NCBI GenBank assembly: GCA_019055375.1
Contig: JAHQIW010000448.1
Location: forward strand, 1 to 64,000
Direction of reading: 5' to 3'
DNA from: Parelaphostrongylus tenuis
Lineage: Eukaryota > Nematoda > Chromadorea > Rhabditida > Metastrongylidae
DNA: 64,000 nt
The stretch's first letter is position 1. Every line of letters starts with the position of its first letter. The notes beneath the pieces are model-generated. The model ran no database searches. It was given only the letters and a program-made list of their open reading frames with translations, and was not told the DNA's origin. Made by a program: the position numbers and the translations under genes. Shown here piece by piece: positions 45,370-56,170 of this stretch.

Positions 45370-47350
45370 AGTATACACTTGATCAGGAGTTTATAGGATG
45401 AAAACCTATCCGACTTTCATCAGTGATAAAGGTAGAGACTCAGTAATCATTTCAGATAATTGGATATTGAATTAAAAGAAGAACATCTCCAGGATACTGG
45501 TCTTGACCGGCTACTTTTCGAAAAGGTATATGAAAGTTAATACCAAAAATTTGAATAAAGAATGGATCAGCACGGCAAATGCCGTGTGTTTACTCCGTCA
45601 TTTTCCCTCTCAAAAATGATGCTCTAAATTATCTGGTCATATACCCAATCAACAAACTGCATAAGCTAACATCTACTAATGATTGTGTGTTAACCGATCA
45701 ATCAACATTCAAATTAGACCTATCATCAGCTGTGTAGGCAAATCTACAAATAGTGTGACACGGATGTTGGCTCTAATTATTGCTCAGGCGCTCAAATCTT
45801 ACCATTTTATTTGTCGAATACAAAAATACTTCTAAATTACCTACTGTGCGCGCATCTAAATAATTCGCAAGTGATAAAGTCATTTGATGTTACCTCCCTT
45901 TATACTGGCGTATCAAATTGCTCTGCATTGCAAGCCCATCTCGAACTTGATATGGAACATGAGAAAAATATAAATATGCATTGCTTATCATTCAAGCAAC
46001 TAATGCCCTTATGAAGCAATGTATCAATTGCTCAATCTTTCGGTGGTTAGGAAAATATTTCATGCAACTTAGAAAGTTAGGCATAGATCAACAGTTAACA
46101 ACACAGAGGAGGTCTGCCATCTGGAATCATTAGAATATGGATTAACTAGGTCTGGTGGTTTTTTCTCAAAGAAGTAATGGAGGTGTTTGATCGATTGGAT
46201 TGCAGACAACTTGACCTCTGCAGGCTCTGAAGGAGGCGAACTGTCGAAACGTCAGGTGTTGAATAAAGATATTGTATAAGACTTTGTGTTTGGCTTAAAG
46301 AAGAAAATTAGGAATTATCAACAGCTGGCTTCAACTCCTGCCATCACTTTTATGTGTAAGGTGAAAGCTCCAGTTTTCGTTAACTACCGATTGCTCTACA
46401 GTCGATGCATAGACGACTAATTCATTGTCTGTACCATACAAGAGGAAGTGGACAGATGTTTCGATGTTTTAAACGGGCCTTCAAAGCATATAAAGACTGC
46501 ACGAAGAAGTACAATCAAGAACTGGCTCCCGTGAACGAGAAATTTTAGAGATTTAGAAAAAGCTTCTAGAAAGTGACTACAATACAAAATGATACCATAT
46601 CAAATAACAAAAATGTATCAGTCCAAAGTTTTCTCTCATCCTTCACACATGAAAGCGACGATCAAAATAAGTACCGAGCAATTGAAAATGTGTGCCCAGT
46701 CAAAGGAGTTTAACGAATTGTTGTAGTTCACTCAAAAACAACCATTTCTATTGTCTAAGAATCATCAGCCATTGTGATAAGTCCAAACAGTAGAATTAGT
46801 TTCAAATGAATATTTCACGACTAAAATAACACTCCTTTCAAACTTCCATTTACATAACAAAATTAATAGCGCTATCATGAGATGCCCCAAAGTTGTGGCC
46901 TTGAAAATTTTGTCATACTCCACCTTCAACACTTCCTGCCAAGTAGTCACGATTACCTTTACGACTGATTATGCAACTCTAGAATTTGTATAGTCTAGAG
47001 AGAGGTTGTATTCTTCTGCATAAAATATATTTAATAACAGGCAAGATATGAGGGAATGGATACATTGGCGAAGCGGTTAGATCATTCTGTGACGGCATAA
47101 AAGAGAATCTATATGATAGATTCAAAATTGGAAAAGAGAACAAAACCACAACGGTAAAGATTTCAAAGTGACCACCAGGATGGCCCAAGAATCAAAAACA
47201 TCAACGGACACGGCCCATGAAGCTTTTTAAGTGTAGATTTTAAATATCCAAAAAATCGAGAGGACAAATGAATCACGGTCACTCGAAACATAGGACTTTT
47301 CTTCGTTTGATCTTTCCAGGCTGTGTATGAAAGTATTGATGAACCACGAA
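45370..47350 (+). mobile_element. Penelope-like element, nearly full length, decayed, with nested 3' end
   Basis: Plus strand in changing frames. N-terminal S-D-K-G-x-x-S-V-I-I lies near 45410. RT blocks: R-P-I-I-S-C-V-G near 45715; N-T-K-I-L-L-N-Y-L-L, then F-D-V-T-S-L-Y-T-G-V (motif A) near 45890; C-I-N-C-S-I-F-R-W near 46025. After an inserted 46150-46310 segment, RT resumes with L-L-Y-S-R-C-I-D-D (motif C, usually Y-x-D-D or Y-I-D-D), F-I-V-C-T and F-D-V-L-N. The endonuclease G-Y-I-G-E-A is near 47060, followed by decayed later blocks to about 47300. Stops are numerous. Confidence 0.8.
46150..46310 (+). mobile_element. PLE 3' UTR with hammerhead-like motif, nested in PLE RT
   Basis: Matches 27.83-27.98 kb (ctNggtctggtgNttttttctNaaag, then the motif caggctctgaaggaggcgaactgtcgaaacgtc written in pieces: CUGAAGG, AGGC, GAAAC, GUC). 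It interrupts the RT between motifs A/B and C. Short similar strings (tcaacagNt) flank it. Confidence 0.72.
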
Positions 47351-47535
47351 AATAATCAGACATTTGATTCGACATACGTGGAGATTCTGAAGAGGTTGAA
47401 ATCGTCAAAACTGTGGCTAACTTCACCGAATTACCACTCTTAGTCCAATCATCGTGTTCACAAAGGCCAACGTCACAGCTCCAAACACTCCATGGTGTTG
47501 GGCATCCCATCCGATCCGCAAATTCTCCTTAATAA

Positions 47536-48286
47536 TTAGCAATAAAGGACGCGAATCACATAATTGTTTACTTTAACGGCAATTTTTGGACAGCTGTGCG
47601 TATCCAAACACATTCGGATCCATTTGGCTTTCTTGTCCCACGATCCGCGTTTATGATGGTGGACTGGTTTCAATAAAGTGGCGAATCTGAGTCTCTTGGA
47701 GCGATCTGTAAGTGTCGGTAGTTGCGAGTGCGGCTGATTAATTTTGATAACAAACACGTCGATTCAAGGAGAACGTGGCCTCTCTCGGGAATGCACGTAA
47801 CCTTGTGTAGCACATTCTACTACTGTTCCTGTCCACCTTTCACCTCCACCTCCTCTCGTTATATGACCAGCTCTTCCGCACTTTGGTGGCTGTGCATTCC
47901 TCAGCTGTGAAGATGATGCAGATTTTCAAGATCTAAACATACTGCGTCTAAACGTTTTGTGTGTCGGTTACATTTCAGATGGCATCATTCAAGCATTGGT
48001 AATGCAAAATTTCATTAACATAGTTGATTTCTCAATTTCAGACTCGGCTGCAGAGCAGAGCTTGAGTAAACGTTCATTCGAAAAACTGAGCGCTGATTTT
48101 CAAAATTCTCACTACATCAGGGATATCTTTGAGAGCTCTGCTCCCATGCTTTTTCTTCCTTCTGCTCATTCTTCCTTAATGTTGCTTTTCATATACTACA
48201 GCCGTCTAAGGTACACTGCTGAATTAGTTTCTGTTGTCGTAGAACCATTTACTTCGCTTTTGATCTATGCGAAAAAGGTTTCGTGA
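47536..48286. other. candidate host exons on either strand, unresolved
   Basis: Plus-strand model: 47722-47909 open frame, donor ct|gtgaag; tiny exon 47988-48007 between tacatttcag and g|gtaatgc; then 48050-48286 after ctcaatttcag, a 42-base intron between. Phases join without a stop (I-P-Q-L-W-H-H-S-S-I-D-S-A-A-E-Q). Minus-strand alternative: an acceptor (cttacag) opens R-S-K-R-L-R-F-A-T-L-L-K-P and G-S-W-D-K-K-A-K-W-I-R-M-C to a stop at about 47536. Neither product is recognised. At most one is likely real. Confidence 0.3.
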
Positions 48287-48289
48287 GCC

Positions 48290-49760
48290 AAGTTTCGTTG
48301 TGATTCAAACGTTGTTCCATCCACTTCCTATGGCGTTTGGCTCATTTAGTCTAATGACTGATTATTTGCTCCACTTTTCACACATCAAAAGAGCTCTATT
48401 TCATTAGTGAAACGACGATTTACGAAAACGCTCCTAAAATTATACTTTATCCCACAATCGAGCGACTTCAATATAAGAGTATGGCAGAAAAAAACTTTGG
48501 CAATTCAGTGTCCCTCTGTTTAACCTCTTTTCGTAGAGATCTTGATGTCCGGTTTTGGCTGGGAATGTTGGTGATAACATTCGGAAAAACCGGAGTAAAT
48601 TCTTCTTTAAATTTCACTGCCAGTCCGGAGAAGATGGGCGGGATTGGTAAAGCCGACTATCAACAATGAGGCGATTGTTCACTCTCGTCTTCACCACTTT
48701 TCCAAACCCCAAGTAAGGAAATACTTAACACCTCCAAAATAGCAAAGAAAATTGCTTACATGGACCAGACTTGTACGCCATTCATAAAGAAGGCATAATT
48801 CACGAGCAGCACCTGAAGTATCATGTAAAAATATTTGAAGATTTTTGCAGAGAATAAATGCGAAGAAGTCAGTCGATTACAATAAGTGCTCAGATTCACA
48901 AGGTAAAGTGCGAGTACAGGTCGCGTGGATTTCAAACTATATGAAAAATTTCGACCATGCAGTAGAACAGTAATCGCATGAGTCCTGCGCTCCTCTCCTT
49001 TGCTGGTCACTGAGTTTCATAGGAATGAATTTTGGTGCGCATATGAATCGCGTTTTTGCGCTATTCAACAAGAGGCTGTCACGCTTGAATAAACAGTGAT
49101 GTGTATACTTCCCCTCCATTTCCAAAGATTTAGGCAGAATTATTGGGTTTCCAAAACAATGTAATATTTACAGCTTCACCTTTCTGCACGTGATCAGTCG
49201 ATGTTTTTATTCTAAATCTCAAAACCTATAAATCATTGCTAATCTCATCTCACCAAGCATAATCTAAAAGCGATTATATTAATTAACTGCAGGGCATCGA
49301 TAACTTCTTTCTTTACTTATATCGCCTGTGTGCTTTATCATATTTTTTGAGCCGCATGTTTTTTGTTAAATGATGGATTTTTGGCATTTTCAGTACAACT
49401 TGTAGTTTTGATTGGCTGCTTTATACACTTTCCAAGAAGAAATGGTCGCTGTGATCATAGTGATGACTGAGAGTTTTAACATATTACTTTGTCTTAATCC
49501 ATCGTTGACACGGCTAATTATGTAGATACCTAGAAGCCTCGAAGGGAAATTTGAGAATCTGTTGTAAACATTTTTGTACAGCGCTACAGTTGTTGGTCTA
49601 ATAAACGTGATTATTTTTTCATTTGAATGTATTTATTCGTTTATGCAACATTTCTCTACTGTTTAAATTTCTGAGAGAAAATTGTCAGAACTTTTTTCGC
49701 ATCCTGTGTCCATATAAGTTTGTCGAAGATTATAATATCTTGTCCTCGTACAGATACTCA
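48290..49760. other. no recognisable gene
   Basis: AT-rich spacer. No RTE, PLE, SINE or ribozyme blocks were seen. Confidence 0.4.
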
Positions 49761-49764
49761 CTAT

Positions 49765-50455
49765 CGTATTTACCATGGAGGGAACAGTTCTTTCCCGGTG
49801 TCATAGACAGCGTGAAAAGGATGGCGCCTTCTCGTCTCAACCAGGCCAATGACGTCGTACCTTATTCTTCTTGCTTGGATCAATAGATCTTCTACAGCGG
49901 ATTCGTCAGCAAGGGTTCTTGCATTGTAGGTACAGATCGTCATTTTAGTCCGTTTCGATCTTGGCAGCCCAGTTCGGCCCTGAGATTTTAGCAGCCTCTC
50001 CGTACTCGTCCTACCTGGCGCTGCCGTATCAGGGGCTCTTTCGGGGTCAGGGGAATGAGGCCCATATTTGTTGCTGTTTTTGGCATTTTGATACCCAACG
50101 TATAGCTTGCCAGGCTCTAAAACGTGGGGGCTGGATACTCACGAGTAGCTTGCCAGTCTCTCTCGAAGGAGCGACAAGAGCTTATTTGTTGGAGGCGACT
50201 CCTAACCGCCTCCCGTGAACTTCCCAGCCGGTCGATTGCAGGCTTTTGGCCAACTTGACTCGTAGAAATAGAGTTTTTGTCAGGTCGGTGCTGCAGGAGC
50301 AGGGGTGCTCTCCTCTGAATCCACCTGCCTCTCTGGGAAGCACACGGTCGCTTTTGGTTCACGTTTATTCCCCTATCCACCACCTTGGGGCGCGCCAAGT
50401 GTCCTCGCGACCATCCGGGCGGGATCCCTCAAAGAGGCAGGTCCGTGGAGAAAGC
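49765..50455 (-). mobile_element. RTE 5' end: leader plus endonuclease start only
   Basis: Minus strand: about 50455-50040 is the conserved leader. About 49980-49765 encodes T-L-A-D-E-S-A-V-E-D-L, then I-Q-A-R-R-I-R-Y-D-V-I-G-L-V-E-T-R-R-R-H-P-F-H. It stops abruptly inside the endonuclease. A 5' fragment without RT or 3' end cannot come from simple target-primed truncation, so a later deletion or rearrangement is implied. Confidence 0.83.
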
Positions 50456-50514
50456 ATTACAGTCAATAAATATATGCTAATGAAAAATTAATTTGGGCAA
50501 GTTGGTTCATTCCT

Positions 50515-50890
50515 GTAGCCTGCTATCGGTGTCTCGGATTCAACGTGCTCCTGGAAAGCATTCTGCATTCTGTTTGTTATGGGAACGTTTTTCGTGAAAG
50601 AACATTTTAGGATGATTGAAGAAGTGGTAGTCGGTGGGCACGATTCTGGAATATGGAGCAAAACTTTTTATAAGAATTCCTTCAGCTTTTGTACCGTTCG
50701 AAGTCTGACGTGTGGCTATCGACCAACTATAAGAAACAGCAAGTACTTTCGCATCCAACTTTTTTTACCTTTCCGTTTTGCTTAAATTGGCAACAACAGT
50801 AAAATGGTTGACGTTGAGTTTTACCGCAGCATCTCTTGTAATCTTTAGTGGATCAGCTTCGATGACTGCCTTTCCCATGATTTTTGATGA
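50515..50890 (-). pseudogene. mariner-family transposase, second internally deleted copy
   Basis: Minus strand. V-I-E-A-D-P-L-K-I-T-R-D-A-A-V-K-L-N-V-N-H is the DNA-binding helix-turn-helix end. It is joined to R-P-H-V-R, Q-K-L-K-E and P-T-D-Y-H-F-F-N-H, the block after the catalytic core, then N-A-F-Q-E-H-V-E-S-E-T. The first catalytic Asp region is missing and frames shift. It appears to be a different mariner lineage from the 37.0 kb copy. Confidence 0.72.
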
Positions 50891-50899
50891 GGTTGTTAC

Positions 50900-52950
50900 A
50901 GCGAGAGAATAATAATTATGAAGGGAGACGCCTTTACGTCGATGGATCAGCGTCGCATTCGTAAGGTCGCCATTATTTCAAGAAGAAAATCGCTGTTTTT
51001 CGAGTTTTACCAGGAACGGTCACTATTGGCTATAATATAGGACGAGAGCATATCGAAACTAAAAAGTGAATACTGTTGCTTTCCTTTTTTTTTGGAAATT
51101 GAAAAACAATTTTTCAACATATGCAGCACCAGTGTGACTGCTCTGAGGATGGGAAGTGGGGGGCGGGGTGGTGGTGGTGGGGGAGGGGGGGAGGGGAGGG
51201 GTGGGCGGGAGGTTTTTTTACTTTACGCGCAGAATTTATATATGATAATGCACTTTGCAGCAATGTAAGGTTTTGATGTGGCAGGAAGTTTCGAGCTTCG
51301 GAAAACGGCAGAAGTCGGAGCGGTGAATAAGTGTTGAAGAAGTAAGAGTAACATGAATATTGTAGTTCGTAAAGTTACCTAAATAGACGTGTATGGGAAC
51401 ATTTTGACTTCATTTACAGGTTAACTTCATTTACAAAAATAAGTATCGCAACGTTCTAAAACAGCACACAGAGAGCTGATAGAACCAGTGTGAACATAAA
51501 GTAAGAGAACTTGTTCTAACGAAGACTACATCCAAGGGCTTTAATGATCACGATGGAAGGAGCAAACTATATTAAAGCCAATAGCCAGTTCTTTTGAAAT
51601 GTTTGTAATAGAAAATGGCATGGCTAATTGCACACAAATGCGGAGAGAAGAAAGAAGACTTCAACAATAAAGACAAGTCAGTATTTGACGGAAAGGCTTC
51701 ATGTACGTGTTGTGCATGAGGTTCTCGCAGTGTCATTGGTATCCATTCGTAATGCCTCTACAACATCAGAAGTTAAGCTCCAATACTACACAGCTTTGTG
51801 ATTCTCGTCTGATATCGGGAACTCAGAACACAAAGTAACCTATATTAGCTGATGTGCTTCAATGATGTCTGCTACGTTGGAACTATATTCAAAGTGAAAT
51901 GCGGAAACAGCTCCATTTAGCTGTAGTTTACTTGGTGAAATATTTCCATAGCCTAACCATGAAAGTGCAAATCTAAATCACAACCACATCGCGGCAAACC
52001 TTTCAGGCATCCCTCTGGACAATTTTCACCTTAGTGGTTCTGCCAGTAATCAACGGATTTACTTAAAGAGTTAAAATGGTTTGCACCTTGCCAAGTGCAC
52101 GAATGACTACATTATATTTTCTCAATATTTTATTTTACAGCTTTTTATCACACTGCTGTAATGATTGCGTCGATACTTGATTGAGTCTTAGCTTAATTAG
52201 ATTACTGTATGAAATACGTATGTGGCTCACGTTTTATGACTGGCGAATAGGCATGACTACAAGTTTAGAATTATATATAAAGATGGAAAGGTTCGAAATG
52301 TCTTGAACTACTAAGGTTTCTTTGTATACCACTATAACTGTGTTTCATGAGATATGTAGCAGCTCCACCAGACGATCGCTAATTTACCAAGTCAATGTTA
52401 TTGTTCTGTTATTCTTGCTAACTATTCTCCAAGGTGGGTGTAAGGAACATTCTTACAGGAGAACAGCATTATACTGGACGATTTTATAGCACTCAGTATT
52501 CGAATAAATAAATTTTGATGAATGGTCCTTACTTCGAGACAGTCAAATAATTTAACTTACAAGGAAAGGTATTCTTGATGGACAGACGAATGAATTTCTA
52601 GTTTGAGTTATAAAGTGGAGCTGCTGTAAAACCATTTCCAGCTTATCATTCCGAGCGATTCATTATTTCTTTTTTGCAGTCTTCCAATTTTTTCCTTTAT
52701 GGGCAGCATTAAGACATTATTTTTTCTGAGTACAAGCGAAGAGTAATTTTTGTTCAGACTTTTAATATGAAAATCTCTTAACTTTGCAATAAATTTGCTG
52801 AATCAATTTCTATCACCTCCCACGCTTCAAGATAATTTGATGTGTTACCCTAACTTGTCAGCACTTATGTTATTTGGTAATCTATGAGAATCGCAATTCA
52901 ACATAGATTTTGTTTTGATGAAAATGTTCGTCTCAAAGGTATTGCAGTTC
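50900..52950. other. no recognisable gene; G-rich tract
   Basis: Apart from a G-rich tract at 51151-51212 the stretch is AT-rich and without supported exons. Confidence 0.42.
51151..51212 (+). repeat. G-rich low-complexity tract
   Basis: About 60 bp of G runs broken by A, T or C, including a short GGT triplet array. It has several potential quadruplex registers. Confidence 0.8.
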
Positions 52951-54319
52951 AGTTTCAGTTCCCGCCGACAGTGGCGCGTGCCGAGAAGAAGTGCAATCCA
53001 AATGGACCCGATGTTAGCATTCGAACGGCTCCATCCACTACACTTTGCCACATCATTCTCGACCAATTTGCCATGATGATGTTTGTTGTCTAAATAAATT
53101 TTTTACTCTTAAAGCGAGCTTATTAAAAAAATGTAAATCAAACCGAGAGAGCTCCAGAAATTGACGTGTAGTTGATCGGAACGGCCATTACACTCACATC
53201 TGCAGGTGGGTCGGAACACTTCTTTGTTTCCCTTTTAAGAGCGCAAATTCCCGTAACCGTGCTGCCGGCGATAATGCAGCGCTGCGAAATCTTTCCTGCA
53301 TCCTTCTCGACTACAAAAAGCCACAATTTTTGGGAATTTGCTTTCTTCTATTGCAACAAATCTGAAAAATGCTGAGAACTGTTTTCGGCATTGACATTAT
53401 CAATATTAAACAAAATCCTCTGAAGCATCACCTTACAAATCGACTACTATATCATTCTCAGGAAAAGATGCATAGAAGCATATTTGGAAAAGTACCTTCG
53501 ATTCTAAAGTTTTAACTTTAGTGCCATGGTGATCTTCTGATATTATAGATTAGTTTCTGATTACTTTGTGCAAATTTTTTCTGATGGACAGAAAAAGCAG
53601 CGCCGCCTTTTTGATGCCTGTTATACTGCTGTTCGAATTTCCAAGCTGGTTTCCATTATTGTCGACTCACCCATTTCCTCTAGGCTGAGCGCAACTCCCT
53701 GGCATTCCAATGGCTTGTAAGCGACGTAACATTAAGTTGACCCAAAATAGCAGAGATTATAGCATCAGGTAAAAGTGCACTACGAGCCTGACGTTCGAGA
53801 ACATCAAAGACCTCAACAACAATTTTTTGAAATTTCAGCAAGATATAAATCATGATAGAGTTAGGAGGTTTACGATTTGTTGGAAAACTGAAGCTCACAT
53901 TCTGTGCCTTTCCAAAATTCATAAAATGGAACAATCTACTCGGAAGAGCTGACAACTTACTGTTTGTGCCACAAGACGTTGTACAAATGCCTGGACCCCT
54001 CCTCTGTCATGTGCAATACCAGAAACCCGCGCTGATTCTCCTATATTTCGTGTGCAAACCATCGCAACAGGTAAAGAAAACCGTCTTACGGTGAAGGTCC
54101 TGGAGCTTGCTACAACAAGATGCTGTAGTTTTTCTCAAATTTAAATGGTCACAAGATGATTTACTTTATGGAAAATTTTTCGATCTTAATCACGCTTCTT
54201 ATTTCAAATTTACAATCTCTTTATTAGAAGCCTCTGATTACGATCGCTTTTAAGCACTGATGAAGTGGCTGATATATTTATTCTAATTTTATTCTATTTA
54301 TTCTAATTTTATTTTATTT

Positions 54320-54535
54320 ATGACATAGACACCTGACATAGAGTGGAAAGCGTAGGTCGTCGATAACTATATATGAGGAGTGTGACGCTCCCAAGAGAAC
54401 TGACTATGAAAAGATCGACAGACGACGGGTTCTGCCCGGCTGATGAGTCTGTAAGGACGAAACACGTGTCTCGGGCTGTACAAGAGCCTTTACCAGACCA
54501 CATGACATGTTGGCTCAAATAATAATGAAAGGATC
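54320..54535 (+). repeat. hammerhead-bearing repeat unit within intron 1 of copy B
   Basis: Plus-oriented unit, similar to 29.40-29.60 kb: 'gacatagagtgNaaaNgtaggtcg' upstream and 'gaccacatgacatgttggctcaaataataat' downstream of the ribozyme at 54434-54476. It lies inside the first intron of secreted-protein copy B, antisense to that gene. Confidence 0.78.
54434..54476 (+). ncRNA. hammerhead ribozyme, type I, intact, divergent stems
   Basis: GCCCGG, CUGAUGA, GUCU, GUAA loop, GGAC, GAAA, CACGUG, UC, UCGGGC. Stem I has 6 pairs (one G-U), stem II 4 pairs (one G-U) closed by a GNRA tetraloop, and the cleavage triplet is GUC. Differences from the 29-kb copies fall in N7 of the core, both stem II strands, the loop and the H17 position, all changes the hammerhead consensus allows. 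Confidence 0.9.
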
Positions 54536-54702
54536 TAATTTTAGTATAAAACTTTGCCTCAGTTTGAAAATCTCCGTAGTAAAATGTCAACATTGTGTTC
54601 TTTACATTGTCCTGTAGGCATTATGCCACATCCCAGTACTGTCGAAAATGTGATTAACAGCGAAATCATAAAGAGATCACTCAAATGTATTGCCATGCTC
54701 AT

Positions 54703-54718
54703 TTTTGTTCCTGAAAAC
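54703..54718 (-). promoter_or_regulatory. probable spliced-leader trans-splice acceptor
   Basis: Minus strand gttttcag immediately followed by gaacaaaa and the ATG at 54702: an 8-base 5' UTR behind a consensus nematode 3' splice site. The same arrangement lies upstream of copy A at 38753, which supports both start codons. Confidence 0.6.
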
Positions 54719-54870
54719 ACATTACATATTTAGTTGAAAGCAAACTTTACATTCGTAGTATGTAATCGTTCATATAAAAAACGAATCTAGTACTCAGCAT
54801 TTATATGCAGTGAATCTCAATCGGTTAATTCGAAGAAAAATGTTCTTGTCAAATTTAGAATGAGACTGGA

Positions 54871-54905
54871 AGGAGGTGGGGGGGGGGGGGGGGGGGGGGC
54901 GGGGC
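54871..54905 (+). repeat. poly-G tract (22 G in one run)
   Basis: An uninterrupted run of 22 G, then C and GGGG. It lies between secreted-protein copy B and the 54.95-55.20 kb repeat. Confidence 0.85.
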
Positions 54906-54949
54906 AGTGAAACTTTCAATAAAGGAAAAATTTCCAGAATGTGCAGATT

Positions 54950-55200
54950 CTCCAGGTGTCATGGAATGAATTTTGCTCCCGCCTTTGCATTTCTGATGAT
55001 AAGACATAAAATCCCAATTTTCCCAAAAATAAAACGCTGGAAATCGAGAATGAGCTGTCATTACAAATGCGTGTTCACGAGAAAATCTGTAAAAAAAAGT
55101 ATCGAATGTTGAAAACGAGCTCAAATTCAATGCGAAGCGTTTTTGGCAACAAATTCCCAAAAATCAAAAATAGTGATTGCTGAACTTCGATGTTCCCATT
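54950..55200 (-). repeat. partial relative of the mariner-derived arm
   Basis: Contains, in order, 'ctcccgccttNgcatttctgatg', 'gaaaNtgagNNgtcattNcaaa' and 'tgNaNttcgatgttc', which match 44.20-44.36 kb with moderate divergence. The transposase part is absent. Confidence 0.45.
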
Positions 55201-55559
55201 ATCCTCTTGCAAACTTCTTTTGCTGACGGAGAAGCTTGCTGGTAGTTAAAGCAAGATTTTTGCATAATTTCACTGAACGAGTCAGGTACAGGTAGAGAAT
55301 GAGGTGTCACCAAAAATCCACTATTGAGAAGAGGAAGAATAGAATATGTCTGGATTTGTCGCAGGGAAAGACTAGTGCATTGCGTCATCAGGTTTTGTTG
55401 TGAGTATAGATGTAGTGTATTGCGAGAAAATGGACGTTTTAGAAAGCGCGACGGACGTGATACTGAACTGAGGCATTCTGAGATGCAAGGTAGATGTTTA
55501 TGAACGCTATCAATTCCTTGAAATCTCTCCGCAATGTGCAAACAAAGGAATATCTTTTG

Positions 55560-56170
55560 TTTGTTTTTTTTTTTCAAAACCACGCTAAATCTCAATATGC
55601 CTGATAATTGTTTTTGGGCCATGCATGGGTCTGCTATGGGCACTTATACAGTGCTATACACGTGTTGCGGCCTTCCAGCCTCGTCAGATATACAGTGCAT
55701 TTCGTCTAAGGTAATACCTTTTGGGGGAATCCCTATTACATGTAGGAATTGCAGACCTACTCCTTACACGCTCCATCAAGGGAAAGATACCACTAAATGG
55801 GCAATGTACACTCGATTGTTGTTAGCTGGTATTTGTGATATATCATAGCTTTCGTTTCAAATGCTTTCTTAAGGACAATCCCAAGTTTCAGTATGCCTGA
55901 TAATTAATTATATTGCCCATTTAGTAATATATTTCACTCGGTGACGTATGTAAAGATTACGGCTACGATTCCTATGTAAGAGGGGCCTCTCTTAAAAGGG
56001 ATTGTCTCGGACGAAAGTTACGGTGCAACTGACGAAGCTGGAAGTTCGAGTCACGTATATTGCACTGTATAAGTGCCTAAAATAAGCCACAAGCATGACT
56101 TCAAAATAGTTATCAGGCATAAAGAAAAATCTTTTATGTCTTATTTCGAATAGTATTCTCAGAGAATTCT
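55560..56170. repeat. retrozyme-like cluster with two decayed hammerheads in opposite orientation
   Basis: Minus-oriented unit with core at 55693-55651: CUGACGA and GGCU-GGAA-GGCC are kept, but GAAA reads GCAA and stem I does not pair. The unit end ('cNaNtNtcaNtatgcctgataatt') recurs at about 55598 and 55891. A plus-oriented core lies at 56023-56065: stem I GUGCAA/UUGCAC is perfect and CUGACGA kept, but stem II and GAAA are mutated. Neither should cleave. Confidence 0.72.

Larger units (their letters stand above)
52955..54702 (-). pseudogene. small secreted protein family, five-exon copy B (one frameshift)
   Basis: Minus strand exons: 54702-54606, 54109-53961, 53811-53671, 53310-53144 and 53089-52955. 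Exon 1 is a signal peptide of 32 codons (F-M-I-S-L-L-I-T-F-S-T-V-L-G) followed by C-G-I-M-P-T-G-Q. Exon 2: S-S-R-T-F-T-V, L-P-V-A-M-V, F-V-Q-R-L-V-A-Q-T. Exon 3: V-F-D-V-L-E-R-Q-A-R-S-A-L-L-P-D-A-I-I-S, A-I-L-G-Q-L-N-V and, after a 1-base deletion, Y-K-P-L-E-C-Q. Exon 4: C-I-I-A-G-S-T-V-T-G-I-C, K-K-C-S. Exon 5: T-T-N-I-I-M-A-N-W-S-R-M-M-W-Q-S-V-V-D-G to V-G-G-N stop. Phases are 1, 0, 1, 0, and exons 1, 2, 4 and 5 fit exactly. With the missing base restored the length would be about 229 residues. Function unknown. Confidence 0.8.

Noticed and set aside
55164..55643. 159-residue minus-strand frame, second longest in the window
   Set aside because: It overlaps the retrozyme-like repeat and a mariner-arm relative, contains no domain blocks and has no splice context; treated as chance.
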